Assembly: GCF_040548815.1 (NCBI RefSeq)
Contig: NZ_JBEPSM010000002.1
Coordinates: forward strand, 248,001-312,000
Direction: 5' to 3'
Length of the DNA: 64,000 bases
From: Kaistia defluvii
Lineage (GTDB): Bacteria > Pseudomonadota > Alphaproteobacteria > Rhizobiales > Kaistiaceae
Shown: positions 40,347 to 48,155 of the stretch, one piece after another
Layout: every line of letters begins with the position of its first letter
How positions within the stretch are numbered: the first letter of the stretch is position 1
Made by a program: the position numbers and the translations under genes
Notes under the pieces: generated by a model
Told to the model about the DNA's origin: nothing
Database searches by the model: none
The model's input: only the letters and a program-made list of their open reading frames with translations

Positions 40347-40607
40347 ATGACCAAAAAGATCACCGAATACGGGGCAGATGCTGACGAGGATCTTCCAGAG
40401 GAAGTGCTTGCTCCGATCGAAAATGGGGCGACGCCCCTGGCCGCTGTCCGCATCTGGAAGGGGATGAGCGTCGACCAGTTGGCGCGTCTCTCCAGCTTAA
40501 GCGCCGCCATCATCACCGGGGCAGAAGGGGCCCGCCATCTGTCGCCAGAGGATCAAGTTAAGCTCGCCTTCGTCCTGGGCGTCGGGGCTGATCTGTTCTA
40601 CGAGTAG
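40347..40607 (+). CDS. XRE-type small regulator (86 aa), copy 1
   Basis: PLAAVRIWKGMSVDQLARLS then SLSAAIITGAEGARHLSPED is a compact, degenerate XRE helix-turn-helix, ending LGVGADLFYE. It has a close paralogue at 44137-44388. The final 50 bases overlap the 3' end of the DUF982 gene on the other strand, and the same overlap exists in copy 2. An acidic N-terminus (ADADEDLPEEVLAPIENG) precedes the HTH. Likely a DNA-binding repressor or antitoxin-like protein. Confidence 0.7.
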   Translation: MTKKITEYGADADEDLPEEVLAPIENGATPLAAVRIWKGMSVDQLARLSSLSAAIITGAEGARHLSPEDQVKLAFVLGVGADLFYE

Positions 40608-40860
40608 GCCGCACTTCATCGGGCGCCAGGATGCCCGCTTCCTGTGCCGCCGCTATGAACGCCTCGCGTACTTCCGACGGGTCGCCATCATCCTGCCAAG
40701 CTTCGAGGCAGGCGAGGCGTGCGGCGTTGTGCAAGTCGGACGCGGCGAACTCTTCAGGCCAATGCTTCAGCAGGATCTCGGCTGCGCGAACGACGTCGTC
40801 CACGGCCTGTGTCGTGCCGGCAGTTATCCACACGAAGACCGGTTTAAAATCGTGGGCCAT
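40558..40860 (-). CDS. DUF982 protein (100 aa), copy 1
   Basis: MAHDFKPVFVWITAGTTQAV, LLKHWPEEF, NAARLACLEAWQDD and AFIAAAQEAGIL follow the DUF982 pattern (PV.V...., AA..LL..WP, A...CL.A, AF..AA..AGI). The family is abundant in rhizobia and its function is unknown. It converges with and overlaps the XRE gene. The ATG at 40860 is chosen because copy 2 has the same start. Confidence 0.75.
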   Translation of the reverse strand: MAHDFKPVFVWITAGTTQAVDDVVRAAEILLKHWPEEFAASDLHNAARLACLEAWQDDGDPSEVREAFIAAAQEAGILAPDEVRPTRRTDQPRRPGRRRA

Positions 40861-40931
40861 GCTATTGCACCTTGGGGCGCAGGTGGTTCCCGGATGGTCG
40901 AAAGCCACGGCGCCTGGTTACAGGGGACAGT

Positions 40932-41108
40932 ATGGCACATAGGATTGCGAAATTGGATACGATGGCGAGGGCCCTGGCGGGGTTCGCGGCGGATGCCACT
41001 GAAATGAATGAGCACCAACTAGCCAGTTTGCTCATTGAGGCAATGGCGGAAGCAGAGCGCCGCGCCCGCGGCATTGCCGCGTCTCTACCTGAATCAGGCG
41101 CCAGCTGA
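40932..41108 (+). CDS. Small conserved protein of the duplicated cassette (58 aa), copy 1
   Basis: MAHRIAKLDTMARALAGFAA then EMNEHQLASLLIEAMAEAER is a helical protein, almost identical to 44720-44896. AGGGGA precedes the ATG. It diverges from the DUF982 gene. The second-copy conservation, with mainly synonymous or mild changes, supports real coding. Function unknown. Confidence 0.65.
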   Translation: MAHRIAKLDTMARALAGFAADATEMNEHQLASLLIEAMAEAERRARGIAASLPESGAS

Positions 41109-41109
41109 C

Positions 41110-41351
41110 GAGGCAGCGTTTGCCGTCAAAAACATAAAGGCCGCCAACGAGCGATTCAACTTGGACCGTCAGATCATTGACCTGACGCTTGCTCACATGC
41201 CCAAGGACAAGGTCGAGGTCGCCACAACCGCGCTGCGCACCTCGAGCGCCGGGCCGAGCTCGCGCAACTCTGGGCTGACCTGATCATGGAGGGCCAGGTG
41301 CCTGCCGCTGATCTAGTCGGCATGCGACGGCAGATCTGCGGACGCGAGTAG
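41110..41351 (+). pseudogene. C-terminal fragment of a P4-type integrase
   Basis: Residues such as DLTLAHMPKDKVEVA, then in a shifted frame RAAHLERRAELAQLWADLI and MEGQVPAADLVGMRRQ, match the end of DUF4102-type integrases (LAH..KDKV..AYNRA..LE.R.....WAD.L). A frameshift lies near 41228 and everything upstream, including the catalytic residues, is missing. It marks an older island remnant between the two cassette copies. Confidence 0.7.
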
Positions 41352-41438
41352 CGTTTTCTCGTGTTGACGAATGCGAGGACGGGGCATCAACATCAGCGTG
41401 TCGCATGAAATTTCGCAACTCAAGACATAGGAGATCGA

Positions 41439-41843
41439 ATGGTCAGAATTCTCACTTCTGAAGAAATCGCTGAAGCAAAGAAGTCGACGCCCTATCTAGG
41501 TCGCGACAATTTGCACGAGCACGACGACTGTATCCGTATCGCCTATCAGTGGTTGGATGCGCAGGAGAAGACCAAGGGTCAGCTGAAGCGGAGCTTGGCC
41601 ATCAAGCACATCGTGGAGAAGTGGGGGCAGCGATACGTATCCAGCTCCGACGTCGAGGTGGCAGCCCACATGCACCCGGACATCACAGGCAGGTATCCGC
41701 GTTTCAACATCAGCAGCCGCCTGACACGACCGAGTAAAATTCGCCTCGAACACATCGGCGAAGCAGGGGCCCATCCAAGATACGGCGAACGACAGTCCAC
41801 ATTGCGCTATGCTCGAGACGAGCAGCTGCACGACGCAACCTAA
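41439..41843 (+). CDS. Hypothetical protein (134 aa)
   Basis: The start MVRILTSEEIAEAKKSTPYL follows a clear AGGAG. The product is soluble, rich in charged residues, with a helical region (RIAYQWLDAQEKTKGQLKRS) and a possible histidine-containing DNA-binding part (VSSSDVEVAAHMHPDITGRY). It lies 111 bases before a HEVVH protein and could pair with it. No family recognised. Confidence 0.6.
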   Translation: MVRILTSEEIAEAKKSTPYLGRDNLHEHDDCIRIAYQWLDAQEKTKGQLKRSLAIKHIVEKWGQRYVSSSDVEVAAHMHPDITGRYPRFNISSRLTRPSKIRLEHIGEAGAHPRYGERQSTLRYARDEQLHDAT

Positions 41844-41954
41844 TTTGGGGCCGTCCTGCACATTCGCTGATCATGTGTAAGATGAGAATGACCGGCGACG
41901 CCCCCAGATTCGGGCGGGCTGGAAACACGCTCCTTGCTACCCATGAGGGCGCAC

Positions 41955-42581
41955 ATGGAAGAAATTGAGGGATATGGCATCCAGAAAGCTTTTACGCGCC
42001 TCAGGAAAAGTGCCATTGCGTTATTCGGCCCGCCAGTCGAGAACAGACCGGTTACTGGCTTCTTCTATGATCAGGCTCACGACGTGCCAAAATGTGCGCA
42101 TGACGGGCCGGAAAACCTCAGTATTCACTTGACGCCCTCTACCAAGTCCGACCGCCGTCAGAGGCAGTTCCAGCTTTCTCATGAGGTCGTACATACCATC
42201 TGCAGAGGGCAGAAGCTTGAAGCGCCGCTGATCGAGGAAGGCGCTGCAGTTTATTTCAGCTACACCCATGATACCTACCCAGATGGCTACTTGTCTGCTT
42301 GTCTCAGTATCTCGCCGCCTTGGTACCTCGTCGCCGCTGATCTCTATGATCGGCTAACGCAGGCGGGTGCTGACGCGATTTTGCGCCTTCGCGAAAAGCA
42401 GCCGATCCTCGATGAGGTAGTCGAGGCGGACATACTGGCTACGGTCGAGGGCGTTTCGATGGAACTGGCGGAGTGTCTGTTGTTGCCGCTGAGCCGATGG
42501 TCTGTCGCGATCGGAAAGGGGCAGGCGGACCCGGAACGTGGCCGAGACGCCATCACGCGCTGGATCCTGCAGGGTGAATAG
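41955..42581 (+). CDS. Predicted zincin metallopeptidase-like protein (208 aa)
   Basis: QLSHEVVHTICRGQKLEAPL contains HEVVH, the HExxH zinc-binding motif, and IEEGAAVYFSYTH supplies a downstream glutamate about 18 residues further, the gluzincin layout. The region before it (NLSIHLTPSTKSDRRQRQFQ) forms the edge strand typical for these folds. No signal peptide, so it is cytoplasmic. The ATG at 41955 has GAGGG upstream. Related phage and island proteins act in regulated cleavage of repressors; the substrate here is unknown. Confidence 0.6.
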   Translation: MEEIEGYGIQKAFTRLRKSAIALFGPPVENRPVTGFFYDQAHDVPKCAHDGPENLSIHLTPSTKSDRRQRQFQLSHEVVHTICRGQKLEAPLIEEGAAVYFSYTHDTYPDGYLSACLSISPPWYLVAADLYDRLTQAGADAILRLREKQPILDEVVEADILATVEGVSMELAECLLLPLSRWSVAIGKGQADPERGRDAITRWILQGE

Positions 42582-42602
42582 TTTCCAAGCCAGAAACAGA
42601 AA

Positions 42603-42631
42603 GGCCCGCCATCCTGAAAAGAACGCGGGCC
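42603..42631. terminator. Hairpin between the zincin and RlpA-like genes
   Basis: GGCCCGC at 42603 and GCGGGCC at 42625 with A-rich flanks and loop. Located between convergent genes, it can serve both directions. Confidence 0.6.
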
Positions 42632-42666
42632 GAATAGGTGATATCGCTTATTCCTGAGCCACGCGC

Positions 42667-43095
42667 TCACGGCGGCGACCGAGAGTGACGGTCGACCGTA
42701 ATTCGCACACAGGCCGTGCCCGCCTGGCGCATACCAAGCTGGTGCGCCGCAGCGGCCGACACGTCAATCATTCTGCCCCGAACGAACGGACCGCGGTCAT
42801 TGATTCGAACCACCACGGCCTTGCCGTTGCCGAGGTTCGTCACCCTCACCCGCGACCCGAACGGCAGGCTCCGGTGCGCGGCCGTCATGCCCGTTCCGTC
42901 GTAACGCTCCCCGCTGGCGGTCCGGGCGCCGGTGTAGGCGTACCAAGACGCATTGGCGCAGCGCGGGCCTGCGTGCGCTGCGGTGAGCTTCCCTAGGATC
43001 AGCATCAGCGCCAGAGCGACCAGAACGATCAGCGGCGCGCCCATCATGGCGGCCAGCATCCAGCCGGCCTTCGACTTCGCATTGGACAGAGACAT
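42667..43095 (-). CDS. RlpA-like double-psi beta-barrel protein (142 aa)
   Basis: An N-terminal membrane segment (MLAAMMGAPLIVLVALALML) precedes ANASWYAYTGARTASGERYD, AAHRSLPFGSRVRVTNLGNG and VVVRINDRGPFVRGRMIDVS, the RlpA core. RlpA-family barrels bind or cleave peptidoglycan; the DRGPFV and ID.S segments are the conserved site. AGGAGG before the ATG at 43095 sets the start. It may assist cell-wall remodelling for phage or conjugation, or be host-derived. Confidence 0.8.
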   Translation of the reverse strand: MSLSNAKSKAGWMLAAMMGAPLIVLVALALMLILGKLTAAHAGPRCANASWYAYTGARTASGERYDGTGMTAAHRSLPFGSRVRVTNLGNGKAVVVRINDRGPFVRGRMIDVSAAAAHQLGMRQAGTACVRITVDRHSRSPP

Positions 43096-43158
43096 GCGAC
43101 CTCCTTGACTCATTTTCGGATGAGAACAAAATAAGAACACGCAACAGGGAGAAGCGCC

Positions 43159-43356
43159 ATGGGCGAACCCGTCGAAAGTGTCGACGTGGTGCAAAGCGCA
43201 CTAGATCACCGGGTGCAGAGCCTGCTCGACGCGCATAACGGCGACGCGCTCGCCGTGATCGAGACGCTGTTGCTGGCCGTCGATTCGAGAGAGGAACGGG
43301 TATCATTCGGCTTCGTGCGGGGGCGGCTGCCGGCGCTGACCAAGCAGGGCGAGTGA
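43159..43356 (+). CDS. Small hypothetical protein (65 aa)
   Basis: MGEPVESVDVVQSALDHRVQ and AVIETLLLAVDSREERVSFG, after a GGGAGAAG ribosome site. Its stop touches the start of the following zinc-ribbon gene (TGATG). Acidic and helical, with no family recognised; phage-type in style. Confidence 0.6.
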   Translation: MGEPVESVDVVQSALDHRVQSLLDAHNGDALAVIETLLLAVDSREERVSFGFVRGRLPALTKQGE

Positions 43357-43622
43357 TGGCAGTCGAGACGCTTGGAGATGCCTGGCGGGCGGGCTGGACC
43401 GTCTCCGCCCATTGCAAGGGACGGAACGCCAAGACGAAGAACGGCACGAAGCCGTGCAGTCAGAAGGTGGATCTTGATATGAGCAGCTTGCTCTGGACGC
43501 GCGGCGCCGACTTCCCGGTCGCGATGCTCTCGGATCGCCTCATGTGCCCTTCCTGCCGCTCCCGCCACGTGTTCCTCATCTTCGACATTCCGGGGAATGG
43601 ATCCCGCGCGATGGTCAGCTAG
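43356..43622 (+). CDS. Zinc-ribbon phage-type protein (88 aa)
   Basis: Two cysteine pairs are visible: CKGRNAKTKNGTKPC and CPSCRSRHVFLIF. The spacing fits a zinc ribbon for nucleic-acid or protein contacts. It is coupled to the previous gene and followed by a second zinc-ribbon protein. No named family. Confidence 0.6.
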   Translation: MAVETLGDAWRAGWTVSAHCKGRNAKTKNGTKPCSQKVDLDMSSLLWTRGADFPVAMLSDRLMCPSCRSRHVFLIFDIPGNGSRAMVS

Positions 43623-43636
43623 GCGGAAAGCTGCCT

Positions 43637-43888
43637 GTGAGCAAAATCGCGACAGTTGGAGAATTTCTCGAGAGCGGCACTGGGCTGAGCGTCCATTGCC
43701 TGGGCTGCCGCCGGCACGTCAAGGTGGACCTGAGGCCGGTCGCTGAGAAGCATGGGCGCGGCTATTTAATTGTCGGCCCCGACACGCGCTTCCGCCGCTC
43801 GCTGAGATGTTCGGCCTGCGGAGCGCGCAAGATCCAAATGACTATTGTGGCACCCGGGGTAGCAACAGCCGGCTCGTTGCCGGGTTGA
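43637..43888 (+). CDS. Zinc-ribbon phage-type protein (83 aa)
   Basis: The frame starts with GTG at 43637 and reads SKIATVGEFLESGTGLSVHC, then LGCRRHVKVDLRP and RRSLRCSACGARKIQM, giving C-x2-C pairs at both ends. It resembles its upstream neighbour in plan (VHC.GC...V.LR then C..CG), so the two may be old duplicates. Function unknown. Confidence 0.6.
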   Translation: MSKIATVGEFLESGTGLSVHCLGCRRHVKVDLRPVAEKHGRGYLIVGPDTRFRRSLRCSACGARKIQMTIVAPGVATAGSLPG

Positions 43889-43984
43889 TCAGAGCCCGAC
43901 GCTGACCTCGGCGGCAAGCTGGATCATCGCCCACCACATGACGCATGACACCGCTAGGATTCCCATCCACCCGATTGCACGCAT
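43889..43984 (-). CDS. 31-residue membrane peptide
   Basis: On the minus strand, MRAIGWMGILAVSCVMWWAM then IQLAAEVSVGL is a single hydrophobic helix, and a GGGGGA ribosome site lies eight bases before the ATG. It converges with the zinc-ribbon gene. Too short for family recognition. Confidence 0.5.
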   Translation of the reverse strand: MRAIGWMGILAVSCVMWWAMIQLAAEVSVGL

Positions 43985-44136
43985 GGCTCAATCCCCCGTC
44001 AGATGACGTAACGTAATCGTGAGAAGGTGAGTGAGTCAACGAGACCAGACGTGGTCGGAACGAACGATGGGCGGGAATGGTTGGGAATACACAACGGCCC
44101 ATCGCAGTCCCGTGACGAGCCGGCCGAGGATACGTC

Positions 44137-44388
44137 ATGAACAAAGAATATGGCCCAGATGCCGATGAGCATCTGCCTGAGGAAGTGCTGGCCGCGATTG
44201 AGAGCGGCACTCCGCCTCTAGCCGCTGTGCGGCGATGGAAGCAGTTAAGCGTGGAGCAACTGGCGGGCAGATCAGGCGTCAGCGTGGCCACGATAGAGGG
44301 CGCTGAGGCCGGCCGCGAACTCTCACCCGAAGCCCAGGTCAACCTCGCCTGGGTGCTCGGCGTCGGCGCGGATCTGTTCCACGAGTAG
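44137..44388 (+). CDS. XRE-type small regulator (83 aa), copy 2
   Basis: PLAAVRRWKQLSVEQLAGRS and GVSVATIEGAEAGRELSPEA form a better-preserved XRE helix-turn-helix than copy 1. The C-terminus LGVGADLFHE is nearly identical. Its 3' end overlaps the DUF982 gene by 50 bases, as in copy 1. The canonical glutamine and serine positions of the HTH are kept here, so this copy is the better candidate for DNA binding. Confidence 0.75.
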   Translation: MNKEYGPDADEHLPEEVLAAIESGTPPLAAVRRWKQLSVEQLAGRSGVSVATIEGAEAGRELSPEAQVNLAWVLGVGADLFHE

Positions 44389-44641
44389 GGCGGACCTCAT
44401 CCGGGGCGAGGATGCCGGCCTCTTGAGCTGCCGCATGAAATGAGTCGCGCGCCGCGGAGATCTCGCCATCATCCTGCCAAGCCTCGAGGCAAGCCAACCT
44501 TGCCGCGTTGTGCAGGTCGGTATTGGCGAATTCCGCCGGCCAATGCTTCAGCAGAATTTCCGCCGCGCGCACGACATCCCCCACAACTTGTGTTGTGCCT
44601 GCGGTTATCCAAACGTGAACCGGTTTGAATTCGTCGCCCAT
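44339..44641 (-). CDS. DUF982 protein (100 aa), copy 2
   Basis: MGDEFKPVHVWITAGTTQVV, LLKHWPAEF, NAARLACLEAWQDD, SFHAAAQEAGIL: the same family and length as copy 1, differing at scattered residues. Its conserved overlap with the XRE gene suggests the pair moves as one unit. Confidence 0.75.
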   Translation of the reverse strand: MGDEFKPVHVWITAGTTQVVGDVVRAAEILLKHWPAEFANTDLHNAARLACLEAWQDDGEISAARDSFHAAAQEAGILAPDEVRPTRGTDPRRRRAPRRG

Positions 44642-44719
44642 GTTGTCCAACATAGAGTGAAGGCGATGACTCGGTAGCTTAGGGACGCTCCAACGCCTGC
44701 GATTTTTTTGGGGGGCGAC

Positions 44720-44896
44720 ATGACACACAGGATTGTGAAATTGGAGACGATGGCGAAGGCCCTGGCAGGCTTTGCGGAGGAAGCCACGGCGATGAACGAG
44801 CACCAGTTGGCCAGTCTGCTGATAGAAGCCATGGCGGAAGCCGAGCGCCGGGCGCGCGGCATTGCGGCGTCTCTACCTGAAACGGGCGCCCCCTGA
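44720..44896 (+). CDS. Small conserved protein of the duplicated cassette (58 aa), copy 2
   Basis: MTHRIVKLETMAKALAGFAE and AMNEHQLASLLIEAMAEAER differ from copy 1 by a few residues. It begins after a T7G6 tract (44704-44716) that may help or hinder initiation. Helical, no known motif. Confidence 0.65.
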   Translation: MTHRIVKLETMAKALAGFAEEATAMNEHQLASLLIEAMAEAERRARGIAASLPETGAP

Positions 44897-45103
44897 GCGA
44901 GCGGATTGCGCCGGCAGACCCACCGGGACGACATCACAATCCGTTTGGCCGGTGGTGAGCCCGTAGCCTTTCGCAAAGCCCTCCCTCCGTCCCGGCGAAA
45001 GCGAGTCCCTAAAATCTCCGCAAGGATGATGCGGAGTGAAGGTCTCCCTGCTCGCATTGGGGACGGTGGGCTGGCCAACCGCTTCGTCCTCGCCCTTTTG
45101 TGA

Positions 45104-46546
45104 TTAAGAAGTGCGTTGCACCCCCGGAGGCTGCCATGTCCCTGCGCCCGCCGGCAGGATCGAAGGCGCTTCGATCTTCGGCCAATACAGGCGCATCACG
45201 AGATAGATCTTGTCGTCTGGAGCCGGAAGCCAATTGGCTTCCTTGTCCGGCCCGGGACTGTCTTTCTGGATATACAGGGTGAGCGAGCCGTCCGCGTTGG
45301 TCTTCATGCCGGGCAGCATGGGAGAATTGATCAGGTAGCGGTTGATTGGATTTTCGATCAGGAGCTGGGTTTTGCCGTCGTACATGGTCAGCGACCAGAA
45401 AGCATTCACGGGCGGCTGCTGACCAGGCGGGAACGTCAGCGTATAGTTGTGCTTGCTACCGTCGAGCGTCTGCCCATCGCTGTCGACGCGCGTGAACGGA
45501 TAGGTCGCCTCTTCCGGATCGTTGCCGTAGATGCCCGCCTGAGCGGCGACAGCACGTTTCATCCAGTCGCCATTGTAATGCGCGCTATCGCCCGGAAGAC
45601 CGCTAACCCGCCAGCCATTGATCGTCTTGCCAACTTTGGCGACGGCCTCGTCGACCTTCCGCTGGCCTTCCTTCATGCCAAGGCCGAACTCCAGCTTCTG
45701 CTCCAGAGGGAGGTCTTTGAAATTGAAACTCTTGCCAGGCCCCACGCCGATGCGAGCCAGCTTGGCACGCATCTCCTTCTCGTTGTCCTGCGCCGGCGCG
45801 AACTGCAGTGCAAAGTCGAGATAGTCGAAGAAATTCGTCTTCACGAGTTCCTTGTCGATCTTTGGGAAAACAACGGTTGGCGCGGCCGGCGGAGCGGGCT
45901 GTTTCAAATAGGCCGAGAGCATCTGAACCTTGTAGCCGTCCTGCACGCTCTTTACGTTGGCCAAGTCATCCGGACCGAAAAGCTGGGTTCGATATCCAGC
46001 GAGAGCAAACTGTGTGCTCGAACGAAAAACCTGCTTGATGCCGGCCGGGGTGTCGCCTTGCCAATCCGGTCCGACCACCATGTAGTCGCCGGCCTCGCTC
46101 CCCGTGGCACGAGTGCCGATATAGCCGAAATTGTAGGTATTACCGTCGCAGAGCATGACCGAGTAGTAGCGCTTGGGATCGATTGCCGGCACCGAGAGCA
46201 CCACCGGCTCCGCTCGCAAATCCAACCAGGCGAAAGAATAGGGCGTGTCGCTGTTTGGCGTGACAATTGCGGTGTCTTTGTAGGTGAAGACGTTGGGTTC
46301 GTTCTTTAACTGATTGAAGGGCGCCTTAAACTGGCCCGAGTTGCGATCTACCGCGTATTCGTACATGACGGCGTAGTTCATCACGATAGGCAGCCCATAG
46401 ACAAAGCCGGCCTCCGCGAGGTCTTTGGCCTCCACCAGCGTGGGCCATTCGGCATTGTTCGCCGCATAGGCGGGGGGCAATTTGGCAACTGTGACCCCGA
46501 GTGCGACGACCGCAGCATTGCGCATCAGCTCGCGTTTCGTAAGCAT
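45104..46546 (-). CDS. DUF1254/DUF1214 secreted protein (480 aa)
   Basis: A signal peptide (MRNAAVVALGVTVAKLPPAY then AANN) precedes the DUF1254 domain (EAGFVYGLPIVMNYAVMYEY, TPNSDTPYSFAWLDLRAEPV, PKRYYSVMLCDGNTYNFGYI) and a C-terminal DUF1214 domain (AFWSLTMYDGKTQLLIENPI, PAPDDKIYLVMRLYWPK). Such periplasmic proteins are widespread and of unknown activity. It is a complete host-type gene between an island remnant and the prophage. Confidence 0.85.
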   Translation of the reverse strand: MLTKRELMRNAAVVALGVTVAKLPPAYAANNAEWPTLVEAKDLAEAGFVYGLPIVMNYAVMYEYAVDRNSGQFKAPFNQLKNEPNVFTYKDTAIVTPNSDTPYSFAWLDLRAEPVVLSVPAIDPKRYYSVMLCDGNTYNFGYIGTRATGSEAGDYMVVGPDWQGDTPAGIKQVFRSSTQFALAGYRTQLFGPDDLANVKSVQDGYKVQMLSAYLKQPAPPAAPTVVFPKIDKELVKTNFFDYLDFALQFAPAQDNEKEMRAKLARIGVGPGKSFNFKDLPLEQKLEFGLGMKEGQRKVDEAVAKVGKTINGWRVSGLPGDSAHYNGDWMKRAVAAQAGIYGNDPEEATYPFTRVDSDGQTLDGSKHNYTLTFPPGQQPPVNAFWSLTMYDGKTQLLIENPINRYLINSPMLPGMKTNADGSLTLYIQKDSPGPDKEANWLPAPDDKIYLVMRLYWPKIEAPSILPAGAGTWQPPGVQRTS

Positions 46547-46786
46547 CAGAACAACATCCCTCTTTTGCAGCGGGTGGCCGAGCCCGACGATCTTGATCGA
46601 CCTGTTGCGATATCACAAAGCTGCTGACGGATTTCCCCGCCACTCATTTTACGCCAGTCGATGATTGCGCGAAAAATGGTCGAGCCCCTCAACTCGGCAC
46701 AAGATACCGTAGCGGTTGTGGCGGTCAATGTACGCTACTGCGGACGGCGATCGATCCGGGATTCGGCAGCAAGACCCTAGTAGGGG

Positions 46787-47224
46787 CTAAGGTTGAGCTG
46801 GTGACACGATCCTGAAAGGCACGTCGATAACCTTCCTGAGCGGCCAGATACGGTGCAGCGGATTGCAGTAGTCGAGGATGATCACCCGATAGCGCGCCGG
46901 CCCCGGTGAGGCCGTCTCTGGCACTTGGATGGGCTGGACATAGGCATCCTTGCCGACCGGGCCGGAGAGCGGCCGGGACTGCGTACCAAGGTCAAAGCGA
47001 ACCGTCTTGCCGTCGAAAATGATGCGCTGCGTGTCGCGCGGGCATAGGCGGTATCGCCGGAATTCGTAGGCGACATGCAGAAGGCCGCCAGGCTGTACAT
47101 CGGGCGGCCGAGCCTCGGCGAGCAGGCTATCCGTGGCCGGGTTCCGGTCGCCAACCCATAGAGCCAGCAGCGCCGACGCTACGCCTACGAGCACCAGCAC
47201 CGACATGCGCAACGTCGTCATCAT
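46787..47224 (-). CDS. Phage protein with N-terminal membrane anchor (145 aa)
   Basis: A single N-terminal span (RMSVLVLVGVASALLALWVG) is followed by a periplasmic-type beta-rich domain (LLHVAYEFRRYRLCPRDTQR, RYRVIILDYCNPLHRIWPLR). It overlaps the upstream gene by four bases and is last in the lysis cluster. No family recognised. Confidence 0.65.
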   Translation of the reverse strand: MMTTLRMSVLVLVGVASALLALWVGDRNPATDSLLAEARPPDVQPGGLLHVAYEFRRYRLCPRDTQRIIFDGKTVRFDLGTQSRPLSGPVGKDAYVQPIQVPETASPGPARYRVIILDYCNPLHRIWPLRKVIDVPFRIVSPAQP

Positions 47225-47547
47225 CGCGGCGGGCTCCCACTATGGCCGAACCAGGCGATCACCTGCATGATCTTCTCCGCAAACAGCAGCGTTCCGAAAA
47301 ACACGCCGAGCATGGTGATGATCACCCAGCGGACGAACTTGCCGACGGTCATCACGGATTGAGAGAGCTTGATCGCCTGGATCAGCTGCTGGCTGCCTTC
47401 AGGCCCGAGGCGGGCGATCTGGCGAATGACGTCCACTTCCTCGGGCCGGAGCTCGTCCAGGAGATCCCGGGTCTCCTTCGGGAGATCTGCGTATTTCTCG
47501 GATGGCAGCTGCTGGAAGTGGTCATTGGGATTGAATGCATCGGTCAC
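47221..47547 (-). CDS. Phage membrane protein (108 aa), possible holin-related
   Basis: A soluble helical N-terminal part (LPKETRDLLDELRPEEVDVI) precedes one membrane span near the C-terminus (WVIITMLGVFFGTLLFAEKI). Its position between spanin genes and another membrane protein suggests a role in lysis or membrane exclusion, but a single span at this end is not a typical holin. Confidence 0.6.
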   Translation of the reverse strand: MTDAFNPNDHFQQLPSEKYADLPKETRDLLDELRPEEVDVIRQIARLGPEGSQQLIQAIKLSQSVMTVGKFVRWVIITMLGVFFGTLLFAEKIMQVIAWFGHSGSPPR

Positions 47548-47825
47548 CGGCGCGCATTCCCTAGCTCGACCGCAACATCGTCGTAAGCCTTGACGGTGCC
47601 GCGGTGCTTGGCATTGCAGACGCCATAAGCGTCGATCGCTCGATCGGCCATGATCTGCGGATTGCGGCTAGGCACGGGCGGCGCTGCTGCAATGTGAAGC
47701 TCAGGGCTTAGCGGCGGGACGAATATCGGCGCCGGCGCGGGCGGCGCGGTCGATACGTGACTGCACGCGGCCAAACTCATCGTCGCTATAGCGACACACA
47801 GGATCGTCGCGCGTGAGGGTCTCAT
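47544..47825 (-). CDS. Rz1-like outer-membrane spanin lipoprotein (93 aa)
   Basis: MRPSRATILCVAIATMSLAA then CSHVS is a lipoprotein signal with LAAC lipobox, followed by a proline-rich region (TAPPAPAPIFVPPLSPELHI). It begins 125 bases inside the upstream Rz-like gene in another frame, the hallmark arrangement of Rz/Rz1 pairs. The pair connects inner and outer membranes in the last step of lysis. Confidence 0.75.
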   Translation of the reverse strand: MRPSRATILCVAIATMSLAACSHVSTAPPAPAPIFVPPLSPELHIAAAPPVPSRNPQIMADRAIDAYGVCNAKHRGTVKAYDDVAVELGNARR

Positions 47826-48084
47826 CACTGGATGCCTCTCTCAGATAGGCAATCGCGCGGTTCACGCCGATCGCGATGTCATTGACGCCGGCTGAGAGCC
47901 TGGCGTTGCGTTCGATGGTCTGCTTCTGATCCGCGATCGTCGCCTTTAGGCCGTCCCGCTCAAGGCGCAGCGCTCGCGCGGATCCGAAGGCGTCCGTGAC
48001 GCGGTAACTGGCATAGGCGCCGAGGCAGAGGCCGATCGCGGCTGCCACCGCCATCCCCTTCAGGCCGAAGACGGACGGGATCAC
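47701..48084 (-). CDS. Rz-like inner-membrane spanin (127 aa)
   Basis: An N-terminal membrane segment (GMAVAAAIGLCLGAYASYRV) is followed by a periplasmic coiled coil (ARALRLERDGLKATIADQKQ). This is the i-spanin plan. The start is GTG, overlapping the stop of the preceding 24-residue frame. The Rz1-like gene is nested in its 3' part. Confidence 0.75.
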   Translation of the reverse strand: MIPSVFGLKGMAVAAAIGLCLGAYASYRVTDAFGSARALRLERDGLKATIADQKQTIERNARLSAGVNDIAIGVNRAIAYLREASSDETLTRDDPVCRYSDDEFGRVQSRIDRAARAGADIRPAAKP

Positions 48085-48155
48085 GCGACCTCCCCTGTCC
48101 CCGGCGGATACGGGGACGGCAAATGGTCTGGCTCGAACGGCTGGGGCTTGCTCAT
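48081..48155 (-). CDS. 24-residue proline-rich peptide between endolysin and spanin genes
   Basis: MSKPQPFEPDHLPSPYPPGT then GEVA. It starts by overlap with the endolysin stop and ends in a four-base overlap with the spanin start, so it may serve mainly to keep ribosomes coupled. Weak evidence as a functional peptide. Confidence 0.35.
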   Translation of the reverse strand: MSKPQPFEPDHLPSPYPPGTGEVA

